The notes beneath the pieces are model-generated. The model was not told the DNA's origin and ran no database searches. It saw only the letters and a program-made list of their open reading frames with translations. From Pestalotiopsis fici W106-1 (lineage: Eukaryota; Ascomycota; Sordariomycetes; Amphisphaeriales; Sporocadaceae), in assembly GCF_000516985.1 (NCBI RefSeq), contig NW_006917097.1:2828593-2892592 (forward strand): a DNA stretch of 64,000 nucleotides, written 5' to 3'. Shown piece by piece: positions 1 through 11,450 of the stretch. A program made the translations under genes and the position numbers. Position 1 is the stretch's first letter. Each line of letters opens with the position of its first letter.

Positions 1-960
1 CGAAAGATGATCTAGGAGGCGTAATGGGTTATATACTTCGATATTTATCCATGACAAAATACTGGCTCAGCCGAGGGGCTCTCCACTGTCCCCTGCAGTC
101 TATATAGTATTAGCTGTCGGCCCCGTGGTCGGGTGCGCCCTTGAAGATTCAGGCCAATTACCCAGATTTAAGTATATAGCGTGTAATAAGCTCATGAGAT
201 GCGGTCTATATTTCTGCATTGGGAACCGACTGCGCCGTCGCGATTATAGTCTTTACCAGGAAATGTCCCTTGTATGATATGGTGCTAGTCTCACATCCAA
301 GTTGGGATGCGAGCGGAGCCGATTTCATCTTGGCATCATGACTCGATTAAGCTAGCAACCAATGGAAAATAACTAATTATCAATTATATAAGGGCCACCA
401 CGACTAATCTCTACAGCTTGTGGATGACTGAGAGAAGAAGTAATCTCCGCAGATATGTTTGTTGGCTACTATAGCACTACTTCTGTCGAAATCATCATTG
501 GGCCTCAGCGCTTGATTGCCGAAAATTCCGTGTAGAAAATAGACAGGCGCGTCATCTGGAAATTGGTCGCACTCACCTTGAAGACGGTGGGGTAAAGTAA
601 TACACGTGTCTCTTTGAAATCTGACCCGATCTGATGAACCATGTCCTATTAGGTCGTACATAGTGGCAGGGAGGACAAGAGTGATTCAATCCTGTATTAC
701 TGTAGCGAGACTACATTTGTTGCAGCTGAGGAAATAACCCGTGAAATTTGAGACCACGTGCTTTCACAGTCGGTCATCGTTTTGTTAGGAGATGTGGCAT
801 TGTTGAGTTCTACTGCTTTCCTGTTAGGAGATGATGCATATAGCAATGATTACACTGCCCATTACCAAAGCTGACAGGAGGCGGAACGCATGAGTAATAC
901 TGAACGCTCCCATCAGATCCAGGTACGAAGTCGACATCTAGCCATTGAAAATCTGGGTAA
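1..960. other. Spacer, no supported gene
   Basis: No convincing gene is seen. An open frame of 85 codons on the minus strand (661-404) contains a good splice donor (AAGGTGAGT near 578), so it may be part of a small intron-containing gene, but its translation resembles no family I recognise. The stretch around 780-840 contains a near repeat of TGTTAGGAGATG. Confidence 0.3.
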
Positions 961-1647
961 TCAAAACCGCTCTGCTTCTTCCCCCAGTGCCCAGATCGGG
1001 CCCGTCAGATTATGACGACTGAACATCTCCACGGCGTCGCGCACCGACCATTTCGTCCAATCTGCATCGGCGTGCCGTCCGTACCATTCGCCAGCAAAGT
1101 TCCAAATTTGTTCAATGGGCCGTACGTCTCCCTTTTGGATGCCTCTGGTAGCACACCATTCGTCCACCTCGGCCTCGTTGCGAAACAAGAGCATGACCGA
1201 GCAGGTGTAAATGACGTTATCCCAGGCATTGCGCATCGGAATGGGAAAGTGTATGACACAGTCCTTGTCCAAAAGCTCCCCGTCTTGGGCCGTGATGGAA
1301 ACCTCGTCGCCAATGGCGCCAACCTTTGTCGACAGAGTAGATGTTTGCCCTGCAAGTTTCATGACGCCTAGTGAACACCAGGCGCAGTTCCCCCACCATT
1401 TGCGCTCGCCCGAGGATACGACGCAGGTCGTGGGAGCCGCTGAGAAAGGGTGGGCTACCCAGACCTCGTCGGAGTTTGGATGAAGCACAACGCCATGATA
1501 CTTTGCCAAGTCTCGCAGGCATTTTCGTGCCTCATCTGTGTTGCATTGGAAGCGCGTAGCTATTTCACCGATGGTTGGGGGGCGTTGATTGACAAGGAAT
1601 GATGAAATGATGGCTTCGTGCAAGCTTGAATGATTCAAGGGATTCAT
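961..1647 (-). CDS. MerB-like alkylmercury lyase homologue
   Basis: A single-exon gene of 228 residues. Residues 20-65 form a helix-turn-helix-like segment as in organomercurial lyases; residues 84-165 match the MerB core, including the WCSLG motif (W90, C91) and the EVDEW element at 160-164. MerB cleaves carbon-mercury bonds using two cysteines and an aspartate (Cys96, Asp99, Cys159 in the E. coli enzyme). C91 matches Cys96, but the Asp99 position is G94, and around Cys159 only one cysteine (C149) of the usual pair remains. Family membership is well supported by the pattern; organomercurial cleavage is uncertain and another substrate or an altered active site is possible. No mercury reductase (MerA) or resistance partner lies nearby. 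The start is the only ATG giving the complete N-terminal domain. Confidence 0.72.
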   Translation of the reverse strand: MNPLNHSSLHEAIISSFLVNQRPPTIGEIATRFQCNTDEARKCLRDLAKYHGVVLHPNSDEVWVAHPFSAAPTTCVVSSGERKWWGNCAWCSLGVMKLAGQTSTLSTKVGAIGDEVSITAQDGELLDKDCVIHFPIPMRNAWDNVIYTCSVMLLFRNEAEVDEWCATRGIQKGDVRPIEQIWNFAGEWYGRHADADWTKWSVRDAVEMFSRHNLTGPIWALGEEAERF

Positions 1648-2790
1648 GAAGACTGCAGGAACTTGGTAGGATAAATCTTGAGGATATCAATCACGAACAA
1701 AATAAGGATACCAAATCATGTCTCACGTATAAATGCTCTTTGAAAAGTGCCTCGTCCTTCATTCACTTGAGGGCAGTCAGTTTGCAAAAGTTGATGGTTA
1801 GTCCATCTTCACCGTGGGCTGTGGGGAACATGATTTTCTACTTGACATGAAGGGCGCGATGGGGCGACTACTGCAGACCGAATACGGCACTAAATTTCAA
1901 GAATGTCCCACGTAATAGGAAGCAGTTCAATGGGGGCTATTCATCTAAGATGTATTCGTAAAACACTATTATGAGTGGCTTCATCACTGAAGCAGCTCTT
2001 TGGAGCTCCGTCACTATCTGGCACAGTGCCCACTATGTTACATACATGCGCGGCTGTACCTTGTACTTAATAGGCAGTTGATGGAGTCCTTGGTTTCCAT
2101 CCTAGCATCCGATAATAATCATTCATTCATCTTTTCACACACCAGCGAGACTGTTGAAAATGCAGACCTCACCAGATCCGAAACGCCCGATGCCCTCGCC
2201 TTGAGTGGTGCTGATTACACTGCCACCTTTCTTAGAGAAGTGCTTGCTCAATCAGTCAACGTCGACCTAGTTATACATGTCATACTTCAGGAGCCTTTCA
2301 ATAAAGAGTCATGATAGCCAGACACACTTGAAGCTGCGTCCGATTTGGTTCATGACACCCATAATCACTATTTTTGCTGCAGGATCGACAACTTCCGCCA
2401 ATCTGGGTATCCATCTCTAATCCGATGCCAAAGGACTCAGCGAGCGGTGGAATATACCAAGTTGTTTTCGGTCAATGGTCTATTCAAACCGTGAAAAATA
2501 ATACACTGGTGACTTAGGAGTCTAATCTCAATAATAGATTGCACGTTTGGTCCCAGCACATTAGGGGAAGCGTGCCTCGGGTGTATGAAATTGTCCTAGC
2601 CGCAGAGTGACATCAGTCTGACTATTGAAATTATGAATACCTGATCGATCAAGGGTTTATCCGCCCCAGGTCACCTCATGGTTTTATTTGGCGGTTCGGG
2701 GTATTGTGTATAGAGTTTTCCAATAATGATTTTGATTACATATGACATGCTTCGTGTCTCGAATTACTTCTTCGTGAGGAACTACAGAAG
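1648..2790. other. Spacer with possible BTB/POZ relic
   Basis: No intact gene is seen. A plus-strand open frame (2000-2314, 104 codons) has a segment reading like the HARVYVLADKY element that follows BTB/POZ domains (HARLYLVLNRQLMESL), but the preceding BTB fold is not found in any frame. It may be a decayed BTB gene fragment or chance; I give this about 25% belief. Confidence 0.3.
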
Positions 2791-4853
2791 CTATTCTATG
2801 ACGCATATCGTTCTTCCCTTACGTGATGACCACTCATAAATTATATTCCTCGCTTGGGGTGTCAGTTCCCGTTCCATCATCCCAATCCGTTCCAATGTCT
2901 CATTGGCCGTCCTTCGCAATATTATGCAATAGGGCCAGCTGAGCAGGATCGCCTTGTATCTCGTCACGACTGTAAGTTTGTATTCTACAGCGTCCAGAAA
3001 AAAGTTCCCGATTCGTTGACCTAGTCTAACATCATCAGAGCCGATGTCTTGAGCGCCGATAATAGACTCCATAGCTTCTGCTTCAGATCCCATTTCAAAG
3101 ACGCAACCTTCCGGATGCAGGATCACGTCGACCACAATACATTCCAAAGTTAATCGGCCTCCGGTGACGCGCCCGAATGGAAGCTCAGGCGTTACCAGGT
3201 CTATCTCGCAATCCAATACTCGTGGTCGGAATTCGGTTATATTTCCTCCCTGCAAGCGCCCCAAATACATGGCTTTGTCTGTAGTGGCCCAGGACCACGA
3301 TGGAGCCCGCTTCGCGGGAAGGCTGATCCCGGGTATGGCATGGCCACGCTTCCAGGTAGTCGACCAGTGCAAATGTATATCGATGCAGTTGTACCAGAGT
3401 CCAGCGCAGTACCTGCCCAAAATATGTCCGAACTCGTCCGAGAAGTACTGAGCCAGCGCCGAGATGGCGGTGAGCTTGTCATTGGGGTCTGTTAAGTCCC
3501 GCATCGAATAGTCATCCACCACACTCACCCATGCATGGAAGACGTGTTCCGGTGTAAGATCTGACTTTGGAACAAAGCCTTGATTTAAGCTCCATCCAGA
3601 AAATATACAATGTCGGCCCTCATGCAGCGTATAGCCGTAGTGTAGCCTTCCATGCCTAGATTCAAATTCTTCGCACTGCCAAACCATGCCGCCAGTGCTG
3701 GGGAATATTAGAATGCGTGGGCACAATAATCTCTCTTGAAGTACCCAGCCTCGGGTATTGATTGGTTCGTTGCGGGCATCATACCAATCGGGATCTGGGT
3801 CAAGAAGAATGGGGTAATTCTGATCATCGGTATTGGGAACAGAGAGTTCCAGAAAGCGGGGTCTTTCCGCGTCCGTGGGCTTAGAATCATGACCATCTTC
3901 ACGAAGGAAATGCTGATTTACGGAATGTAGTCCTGACGGCTGAATGACTATTTCAGCCTGTTGCACATAACCCGCCATTCGAGATATTTCTGTAGTGACA
4001 TCCTTGTGAGAGTTTTGAATGATGCAAAGAGCATCGATCCAGATGTATGAGATACCCAAACTTCTGACAACCTGAACTGCGTCCTGCAATGTCGCGGGAA
4101 GACTTTCAATTGGTATGCCATCTTGAAAGGTGGGTACAGTATCGGTCTCCAAGAGAAGAGGCTGCGGTCCACCCCATCTATAAGATAGAAACGCGTAATC
4201 GGCATCCGCGGAGTATTCAGTTATCATGTGAATGTCTTTCAAATCTTGTGAGACTTCAAGAATCCTCGTTGGGCGGGGAAGATTGTCCTTTACTTTGCAT
4301 CCCACGTGATTCTGGCGGCACTCTCGAATCCACTGTGAAGCAACTTCAGGATCGAATCCTTCAAATCCTGTCTGCTCATATGGTATAAAATATTGTGATC
4401 CAAGGTCTAGATACGTTAACACTTCATTGAACCGCTAGAAAGATGTGGCTCACCTGAACGAGTGCAAATGCCGAAATGAAGGCGTTCATCCTTGTTATGT
4501 TCTTGGCTTCTAAAAAAGACCAACACGGACAATCTGTCTATTCTTGGAGGCGTGACTCTTCGTGGAATATGCAAACCCATGAATAAGCCCAAAGAGTGAT
4601 CGTCTGAGAACGAATCCAAAAAGCCAGTCCCCAATTTATCGTAAATATTGCTGCACCACCAGCACTTCATTGTGACGGAATCTTTGATTGCTGCAACGGT
4701 CACTTCGTATGAGTACTCCGGCACGTCGTGGTACCTACCGCCCTGGGCGGCCTCGACGACTCCCTTCGGATTGAGTTGCTTCCATGCTTCGGGGCTGAAC
4801 GGTCCGCGCCGGCAACTATGGCACAAGAAGCCACCGTGAGGTGTTTCTGACAT
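2791..4853 (-). CDS. Heterokaryon incompatibility (HET) domain protein
   Basis: Two exons, 4853-4454 and 4406-2791, with a 47-bp intron (CAG/GTGAGC donor, CTAG acceptor), give 671 residues. The HET domain core is clear: YAFLSYRWGG at about 204-213 and YIWIDALCIIQ at about 254-264, followed by the usual arginine/tryptophan-rich stretch (NTRGWVLQERLL). HET domains are found in fungal non-self recognition proteins that trigger cell death after fusion of incompatible hyphae. The 130-residue N-terminal part has two CxxC-type pairs (CHSC and CWWC) that could bind zinc; I do not recognise it as a named domain. The next gene to the right, in the same orientation, is a CorA-like membrane protein. No NACHT or ankyrin module is attached, so this is a stand-alone HET protein. 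Confidence 0.85.
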
Positions 4854-5821
4854 TGCGAAAGTTCATATAGTAATGTTCCACAGTGTCGTAATAACAAAGC
4901 TAACATTTCTGGGCGGGTCACGCGGTGACGGGCGTTTGCCAATTCTCGTGAGTAAAGTGCGAGTCTGACTGCGGTCATGCCCGCTTTGGCCAAAGGTGCA
5001 AGTCACTATACTTAAATCTCGAGTTCGAATGCTGTTTTCAGGTTCGTTTTAAACGCAAGGCTGGGACACCACGTCTGCCTGCAAGACGTGCGTTGGAGAG
5101 AGGGGAAACATTGGGATGAGGTGGGCTGTGCGAAGTTGATCTTTGATAAGGCTGATGATGGTCCCCGCTTCTCGGCGAAAAGCTACTGGATACCTATGCC
5201 ACACCTCCACTTTAGTGAAGGGGTCGGGAGCTCTCAATTTTGGTCTCTACGTTCCCTGATATCTTTGCGTCTTGATGCTTTTGTCTCCAAGCGCCTGTTA
5301 TAGACATGAGAGTTCATCATCTCTAGCGCCAGCAACGGCGCTCCGTCTTGGCCAGCGACTATGTCTAGTGGCTTAGAGTGCTAGCCACAATAAACTAAAT
5401 GCACTAAAAGAAGCTTGAATGGCGCGCTGCAGATGCATGCATTGTTCACTGGCAACAGTCTTGACGTGTCGCCAATTCGAGGTCTTGGACGGGGTTAGTG
5501 CCAGAATAAAATCGTTCATCTCAGACCATATATTGCATGTTGATGATCAACAGGTGCACGTCACTGCATGCGCGGGACTTTTGGCACAACCTTGCATGGT
5601 CTTCAAAGAAAGCAGAGCCAATATGACGCAGTTGTGTCACCTATATGCTCTAGAGAAGGGGCTCCCGAGGATTATCCTGACGTTGCATATCCCCCGAAAG
5701 TTACCAATCTGCATATCTCGTTTTCAAAATTGAGCCTCATGGCGACGGACTGGAAACAATCTGATCGCAGCACCGCTCTTGTCGGAAATAAAACTTGGAT
5801 ACTTTCGCAAAACAGTCGCCA
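4854..5821. other. Spacer between HET and CorA-like genes
   Basis: Several short open frames occur on both strands but none has coding character or recognisable similarity. The right end is the 3' flank of the CorA-like gene; the left end is the promoter side of the HET gene. Confidence 0.4.
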
Positions 5822-7435
5822 TTAGACTGGTGATGAAGAGAACCGCTTGGCTTTTGCTCGTCTATTCCTCCATCGCCAGAACGCCAAGGTGAGTGCCGTG
5901 ACCGGAATGGCGGCAGCAAAATAAACCCATAATTGCGGGCTTATCACCCACTTGCCACCGTCATCGCTGTCAATAGTAAAGAAGCCCATGCCAAAGAAAC
6001 CCTTGTTTTCAAATCAGATCACATCGCAAGACATGAGATGCTCAGGGGAAAAAAGAAGCATAGAGTTTTGCAATCTGTCACTTACAGAGACGAAAGTTCC
6101 AGGAAGGAAAACTAGTGTCACCAGCGTGATGATGCGCATAGCAAGACTGTCCTTCAACATGTTGTTGGACATGTCCTCGGTATTATTTTGGCTTTTCAAA
6201 GTAATGGTGTCCGATGCCTATTGTATCATGAATCAGCGATCAAGAGTGCCAGTAATGGCAACCTCGACGTCGGCCTTGCTCACCATTTGAATAGTATGCG
6301 CCACTCTCGAGAGCAGGAACTGCGCATTGACCTCGAAAGATTGGACCTTGGATGTGATGTCTTCCAGCGACGAGGTAAAGCTGTGAGAGTCATCCTTGAC
6401 CACATAGCCACTAGCCAGGAGTTGCTCATTGAAGATGCGCAATCTCTGTAGAATCTGATGATAGCCTGCAAATATCGGAATCAAGGGAGCTATGCGGCTT
6501 TGTACATATCGAAGTCCAGAGAGTTGGTCGTACATGGCCACAAAGTCTAATGTTTCTTCAATCTCTACATTCATGACCGACTCTGCCTACCACATTGTTA
6601 ATAGTCTATATGAACTGTGAAGTTGTTTCGCAACCTACAAGGTCTTGAAATCTTTGCTCATGGTCGGCCATGTACCATCTCCAATTGTCTAGATGGTTAA
6701 ATAGGTTGTCAATGTGCGGGCAGAGTGGATGCTTGACCAAACCGAATATATTGCACATGGTATCAGGACAGTATGACTCCTGGTTGGGCAATATCACCAT
6801 CCAGACAGTGGAACGTGTCTTGCTGTTAAAGTGCTGGTACATGCCAATTTGTCTTATGACCCAATCGGTCTTTTCTGCATCGCATACTTTCGTCTCGGCA
6901 TATTTGATGATATATGATAGCTCTGTTGGAACAATAGTCAATACTTGATTATGAATTAGCCTTGAATTATCTTACCACGTATCGGGGATTGGTCCCTCCA
7001 GGTACAGATTGGAAGCGCCTGTTCGAGATCGGTCGTCCTGCTCCTAAAAGATATGGCAGTATCCCTAAGGCCGTCAAACGCTTCCACATGGTCCATGAAG
7101 GATTCAAACATCTCTTCTGAAATTTGCAGCGGCGACCACGAGTATTTTTGACTAATTGCACTAGACCGGGTTATGAGCGACTGCTATCTCTTGTTCCTTG
7201 TTGCTGCGTAATGGACTACTCACGCTACACGGACTGCTGGGTTTGAGGCCGAGAGTTGATCTTTCAGGTCTTCGACGTCGACAACACGTCTGGTCCGCGA
7301 CAGGTTGGTTGCTTTTTCGGGGTCGATGCTCGCGCCGTCATTCAGCTCAATCATGTCAATGTATGACCGACCATTGTCAACGAAGACGTCGGACACCAGG
7401 TGTCTGGGCACTCGGCGCTGTTTTTGAAGTTGCAT
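5822..7435 (-). CDS. CorA-like membrane protein
   Basis: Six exons (7435-7224, 7160-6976, 6922-6639, 6586-6284, 6217-6086, 6001-5822) join in frame to 431 residues. The cytoplasmic part carries elements of the large fungal CorA-like family: SWSPLQISEEMF, then ELSYIIKYAE, a DWVIRQIGMYQHF segment (where homologues have WSIRQMAVYHQF-type sequence) and a helical region rich in LRYVQSRI-type repeats. The last two exons encode the two membrane helices: TLVTLVFLPGTFVS followed by GFFGMGFF, then a second helix (VYFAAAIPVTALTLAFW) and a basic tail. True CorA magnesium channels have a GMN signature; here it is GMG, so magnesium transport is doubtful. The last acceptor is a weak AAG (6002-6004). These proteins are expanded in fungi and their function is mostly unknown. 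Confidence 0.72.
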
Positions 7436-8664
7436 TATGTAATTTAATTGATTTGATGCTTGAAAAGTAGGGACATCGTCGACCAGGTTTGTTTAATACA
7501 CGGTTGAACCAAGTGTAAGTTGGAAAAAAAAAAAAAGCCCTCATCCCTCGTGGAATCAAGAGAGATCACCAGTGTCACCCCGCACAGCCTCCAATAGAAC
7601 AGCCTTTGTTGCCTATGCCGCCCGCCCATGGGACCCTCATTCTGCATGCATCTTGTCCTTTTTGGGAGGCTTGCGGCTGGGAAAGCTTACAATCGCGCTA
7701 GGATCCCTGACTCTCCACCCACTGCGCCTGAGCTGCTCTTAAGGTTGCTAGTCAGCAAAGGAAAAGGAAACTCAAATCTATGGGGGCTGCATGTGCGGTT
7801 ATCTTCCGATCGGAATGTACTTACTTGGCGTCCTCGAGGCTGATTTTCTCTGGGGCGGAGTATTTCAGCACATCATTCCTGAGCTACTGGCAGGGTAAGT
7901 CGAGGGGCCTTGTCGCAATGGAATCCTTTTAGGCGCACCTTGATGTTAAACAGTTTCTTGTCAATCTTTGGCCACTTGCTATGTAGCAGAGCCACGAGAG
8001 CGTTTTCGCCAATATATCGATATTTGATTGCGCAACGCTGCATTGGCTGGGGCATTTTGATGCGATAGATAGCGGTATGGATCTTTGGTTTGTCACAAAT
8101 GCACAGAGTATATACGGAGATTGGAATGATTGCTCTTTATGTGGCCGTGGATCTTTTGAGGCCTCGTAATGTAATCATAGGCCAAGACAGGCGACCTGGC
8201 CGATGACCCATGCGCAGCTTAGGGGGTGAGTCAGTACGGTTCGCCAGGCGTTTTCTCAGTCTGCTGTCAGGAGGTAAACTTGAGGCCCAAGAACGAAAGG
8301 GTCCGGACCATCCCTGCCTGCGCCCAGTCAGTATGTGATTGACCCTGCACACCCTGCAGCTGAACACGCTGTAACGTACCCTAGCATACAGCCAGCCAAT
8401 TGTATAGGTCTGATAAGTCAACACCAATCTCCAGAAGGACTAGCTAGTGCAAGGCAGAAGACGACAATCTGGCAAGGCGAGGAAGGGCCGCGTCTGGTGC
8501 TTACCTAAACAATTGAGACACACGGGAGGTCGGGAGCCTTGCGGCTGGTTTTGTGTGTCTTTTTGTCAGCATGCAGAAATTTGCACAAGATTGGTCCAAA
8601 TGAATTGACCTATTCAAACTTGGAGTATCGCATCTTAAAGCGCAAGGACTGAGAAGTTTGTATA
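7436..8664. other. Spacer, promoter sides of two genes
   Basis: This lies between the divergently transcribed CorA-like gene (minus) and the permease gene (plus). It contains an A-tract near 7520-7533 and no open frame with coding character. Confidence 0.4.
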
Positions 8665-11336
8665 ATGTCAGGCGACAACTCCCTCCGGGTGGGTGGTGGT
8701 GGTGGTGACTTTGACGAGACGGAGCTGGATTTAGGTCCTGGCCATCGCCTCTCCTACATCACTCGCCCATTCGACTTTCCCGACGCGGGCCCAAGCGACC
8801 AACGGCATTTCTTGACTTCATCTTCTAATCGGACCCCCAGCAGACGGACTTCGACTCCATCACGTCATGAGAGCCCGCCGTCAAGTGTACGACCCAGCAC
8901 AAACTCTTCGCAGCACGGAGGGGCGTCTGGGACACCTGGAGCCGGTATGGTTGTGCCAAGGGTGTCAGAGCCAGATGGACTACGGTATGTTTCACTGAAA
9001 AAAAGAAAAAGAAAAACAAAGTTATGTTCTCTCTGACGTCGATGCTATTGTTAGTCGTGAGTTGTATCCCATACACATTTTCGCAATCGCGATTAGTGCC
9101 ACCATTGGGATGGGGTTCTACGTCCGAGTCGGAATAATCGAGGGGCTAGGGGGTCAAGCTGCTGTCGTCTATGCGTATGGCTTCTTGGGTGCATTGTGTC
9201 TGTTGATCATGACCTGCTTGACCATTCTGCTGCGCATCTGGCCTATAGCCGGCGCACTAATCGTATTTGTGGAGCGCTTTGTCGACAAGGAAATTGGACA
9301 GAGCGTCGGAGTTCTATACTGGTGCGTAAAGATGCAAAATGACGCTTCTGGCATGAAGTTTCTTTGGCATATACTAATCATGTCATGATAGGCTCACGTA
9401 CTGTTTTTCTTTTGCTGGATTGACTACAACGATCGGTCAACTGGTCAGCGACCTTGACGTGCCCAACGGCGCATCGGTCGTCATCACTATTTTCTCTCTC
9501 CTGTTGCCTATCTTGTTCAACTTGACAGACATTCAGGTAGCCCTCCCACTGGGATCTTGGCATTCGTCAAAGAAACTGACTCTCGTACAGATATTTCGGA
9601 ATATTGAGCTCACTCTGGTATCCGTCAAGCTCTCTATAGTTGTTGCCATTATCATAATCATGAGCGTCATTAACCCGAAAGGTGGGTTGCATTCTCCCAA
9701 AATACTGACACGCTTCAAGGGTTGATTATTTATACGTTACTTTATTTGATGACCATGGACTGACTGAACCTGTTTCCAGTTGGTGACCACAGCTCGACGC
9801 AGGCTTCTGAAGGTATGACTGACTAGCAAGACTATGATCAATTGTCCATCGTTGACAACCTATCAGTACAATCAAGAGATGTGATTTTTCAACATCCGGA
9901 GGGCGAAAGCTGGTTCGGTGTCCTCATGTCATCAATGTTTCTGGCGTCTTTTTCGTATGTCGGGATCGAAATTGTGGCCGCGACAGCGCAAGAAGCCAAG
10001 AATGGCAGGAATGACCAATCGAATGTGAATACAAGAGAAGAAGAAGGGACAGCGAATAATGCAACATTCTATCCGACGCATGGATCGACACATCAAGGGG
10101 TTAACGGAAATGGCTTGATGCAAAGCATCAGTTCACACTCTGCGAGCGAAGAAAATGAAGCGTCTGGCCGGTTTGATTACCCCCGCAAAAGTCCGTTCCA
10201 GGGCTTGGTACAGTATGTCCCAATCGTATCTGCCGTGTTCTACCTTTGGAGCGCTTGGGTCGTTATGCAAAATGTCGCGTGGGACGACCCGAGTCAGCCC
10301 ACGTTGGCCGGCGACAAGAAAGAGGACTGGAGTAGCTCTATCTTCATTAACAGTGCGAAGATGAGTCATGTGCAAGGCCTGGACACGGCCTTGTCAATTG
10401 TTCTTATCATCAACATTGCGTCCACCTCGAGCACTGCCCTCTACGTGGCGTCACGAACTCTATTCGGTCTCACATTTACCATCTCCAAGGAAATGAACCC
10501 CGATGCCCAGGGCTGGCGCAAGTGGTGGCTTTACCTGATGAAGTTTCTGTCCAGAAAAAGCAAGTTTGACGTACCTTACGTGGCTGTCCTGGTGTCTGCG
10601 TGGGGTCTCATCCTGCCCTTTCTCAAATATATTCCAGGAAGCAAATATTCAACAGTAAGCTTGTCTCAGGTCCTTTAGCAACCTGCTTGGCATCTAACCT
10701 ACAAACAGGCCATTGACGTTGTCATTGAGATGGGTTCTGTGTCCTGCATCTTAGTGTGGGGTTGGGAGTCCTTTGCTGCGTATCGGTTCTTCAAATGGTG
10801 AGCATCATTGTCCAATACTTCGTAGTATTATGGTCTAATTCCTGATTTCAGTTGCCGACGACATCGCATTGCTCCCACGACCGATAAAGATGTCATGGAC
10901 ATTGGGGATAATGGATGGTACTATTTCCATTTGACCATTTCCTTGTTCGCTGCCATCATGTGCCCGATCATCGTCTTCGTTGGCGGAGCCTTTACCCTCC
11001 ACTACAATACCAACCCCACCCAAGGCGTCGCGACTTTTCTAATTGTAAGCACCCTCGTAACCAGGACTTTTTGCGGGTAATGGACTTATCAATGACTAGG
11101 TTGGGATCTTTCTTGGACTCACTCTACTACTGAAAATCGTTCGCTTTATTCGCGATGGCGAGGCCTGGTGGAGCAGCCTACGGGTGGCGGCGGATGTTAA
11201 TCGCATTTTTGCGGATCTCACTGACCTGAAAACGAAGCACATCGATAAGGCTCATAACCGAGCCAATAGATCGTGGTATGATTTGGGGGGAGTCATTGAC
11301 TCGAAGTGGGTGTCAAGGAAACTCAGAGGAAATTAA
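8665..11336 (+). CDS. APC-type amino acid permease
   Basis: About eight exons (8665-8984, 9055-9321, 9392-9536, 9591-9681, about 9831-10654, 10709-10797, 10852-11044, 11100-11336) give about 721 residues. A 105-residue Ser/Pro/Thr-rich cytoplasmic N terminus precedes the first membrane helix (FAIAISATIGMGFYVRVG), the glycine-containing helix 1 of the amino acid-polyamine-organocation superfamily. About twelve hydrophobic segments follow, including SYVGIEIVAATAQEA, the family's helix 6 signature, here followed by a long hydrophilic loop (about 60 residues, Asn/Ser/Glu-rich). The substrate cannot be read from sequence; amino acids are expected. The fourth intron is the least certain: its acceptor is either at 9779 with a very small exon and an implausible 18-bp intron, or a weak AAG at 9830, which I prefer. 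All other joins are canonical. Confidence 0.78.
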
Positions 11337-11450
11337 TGCCTTTAGTTCTGGCTACTGCTCTCCTGTTTTCAATTTCAAGGACAATTTTGTTTTGGTGAAA
11401 TAACCTCTTCACCCTTATGGCCAGCGTGAATGATAACAAGCCCCTCTCAT

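Noticed and set aside
9780..9830. A tiny exon (9780-9812) followed by an 18-bp intron in the permease gene
   Set aside because: Introns of 18 bp are not spliced in fungi; one longer intron ending with AAG at 9830 is more plausible, though unproven.
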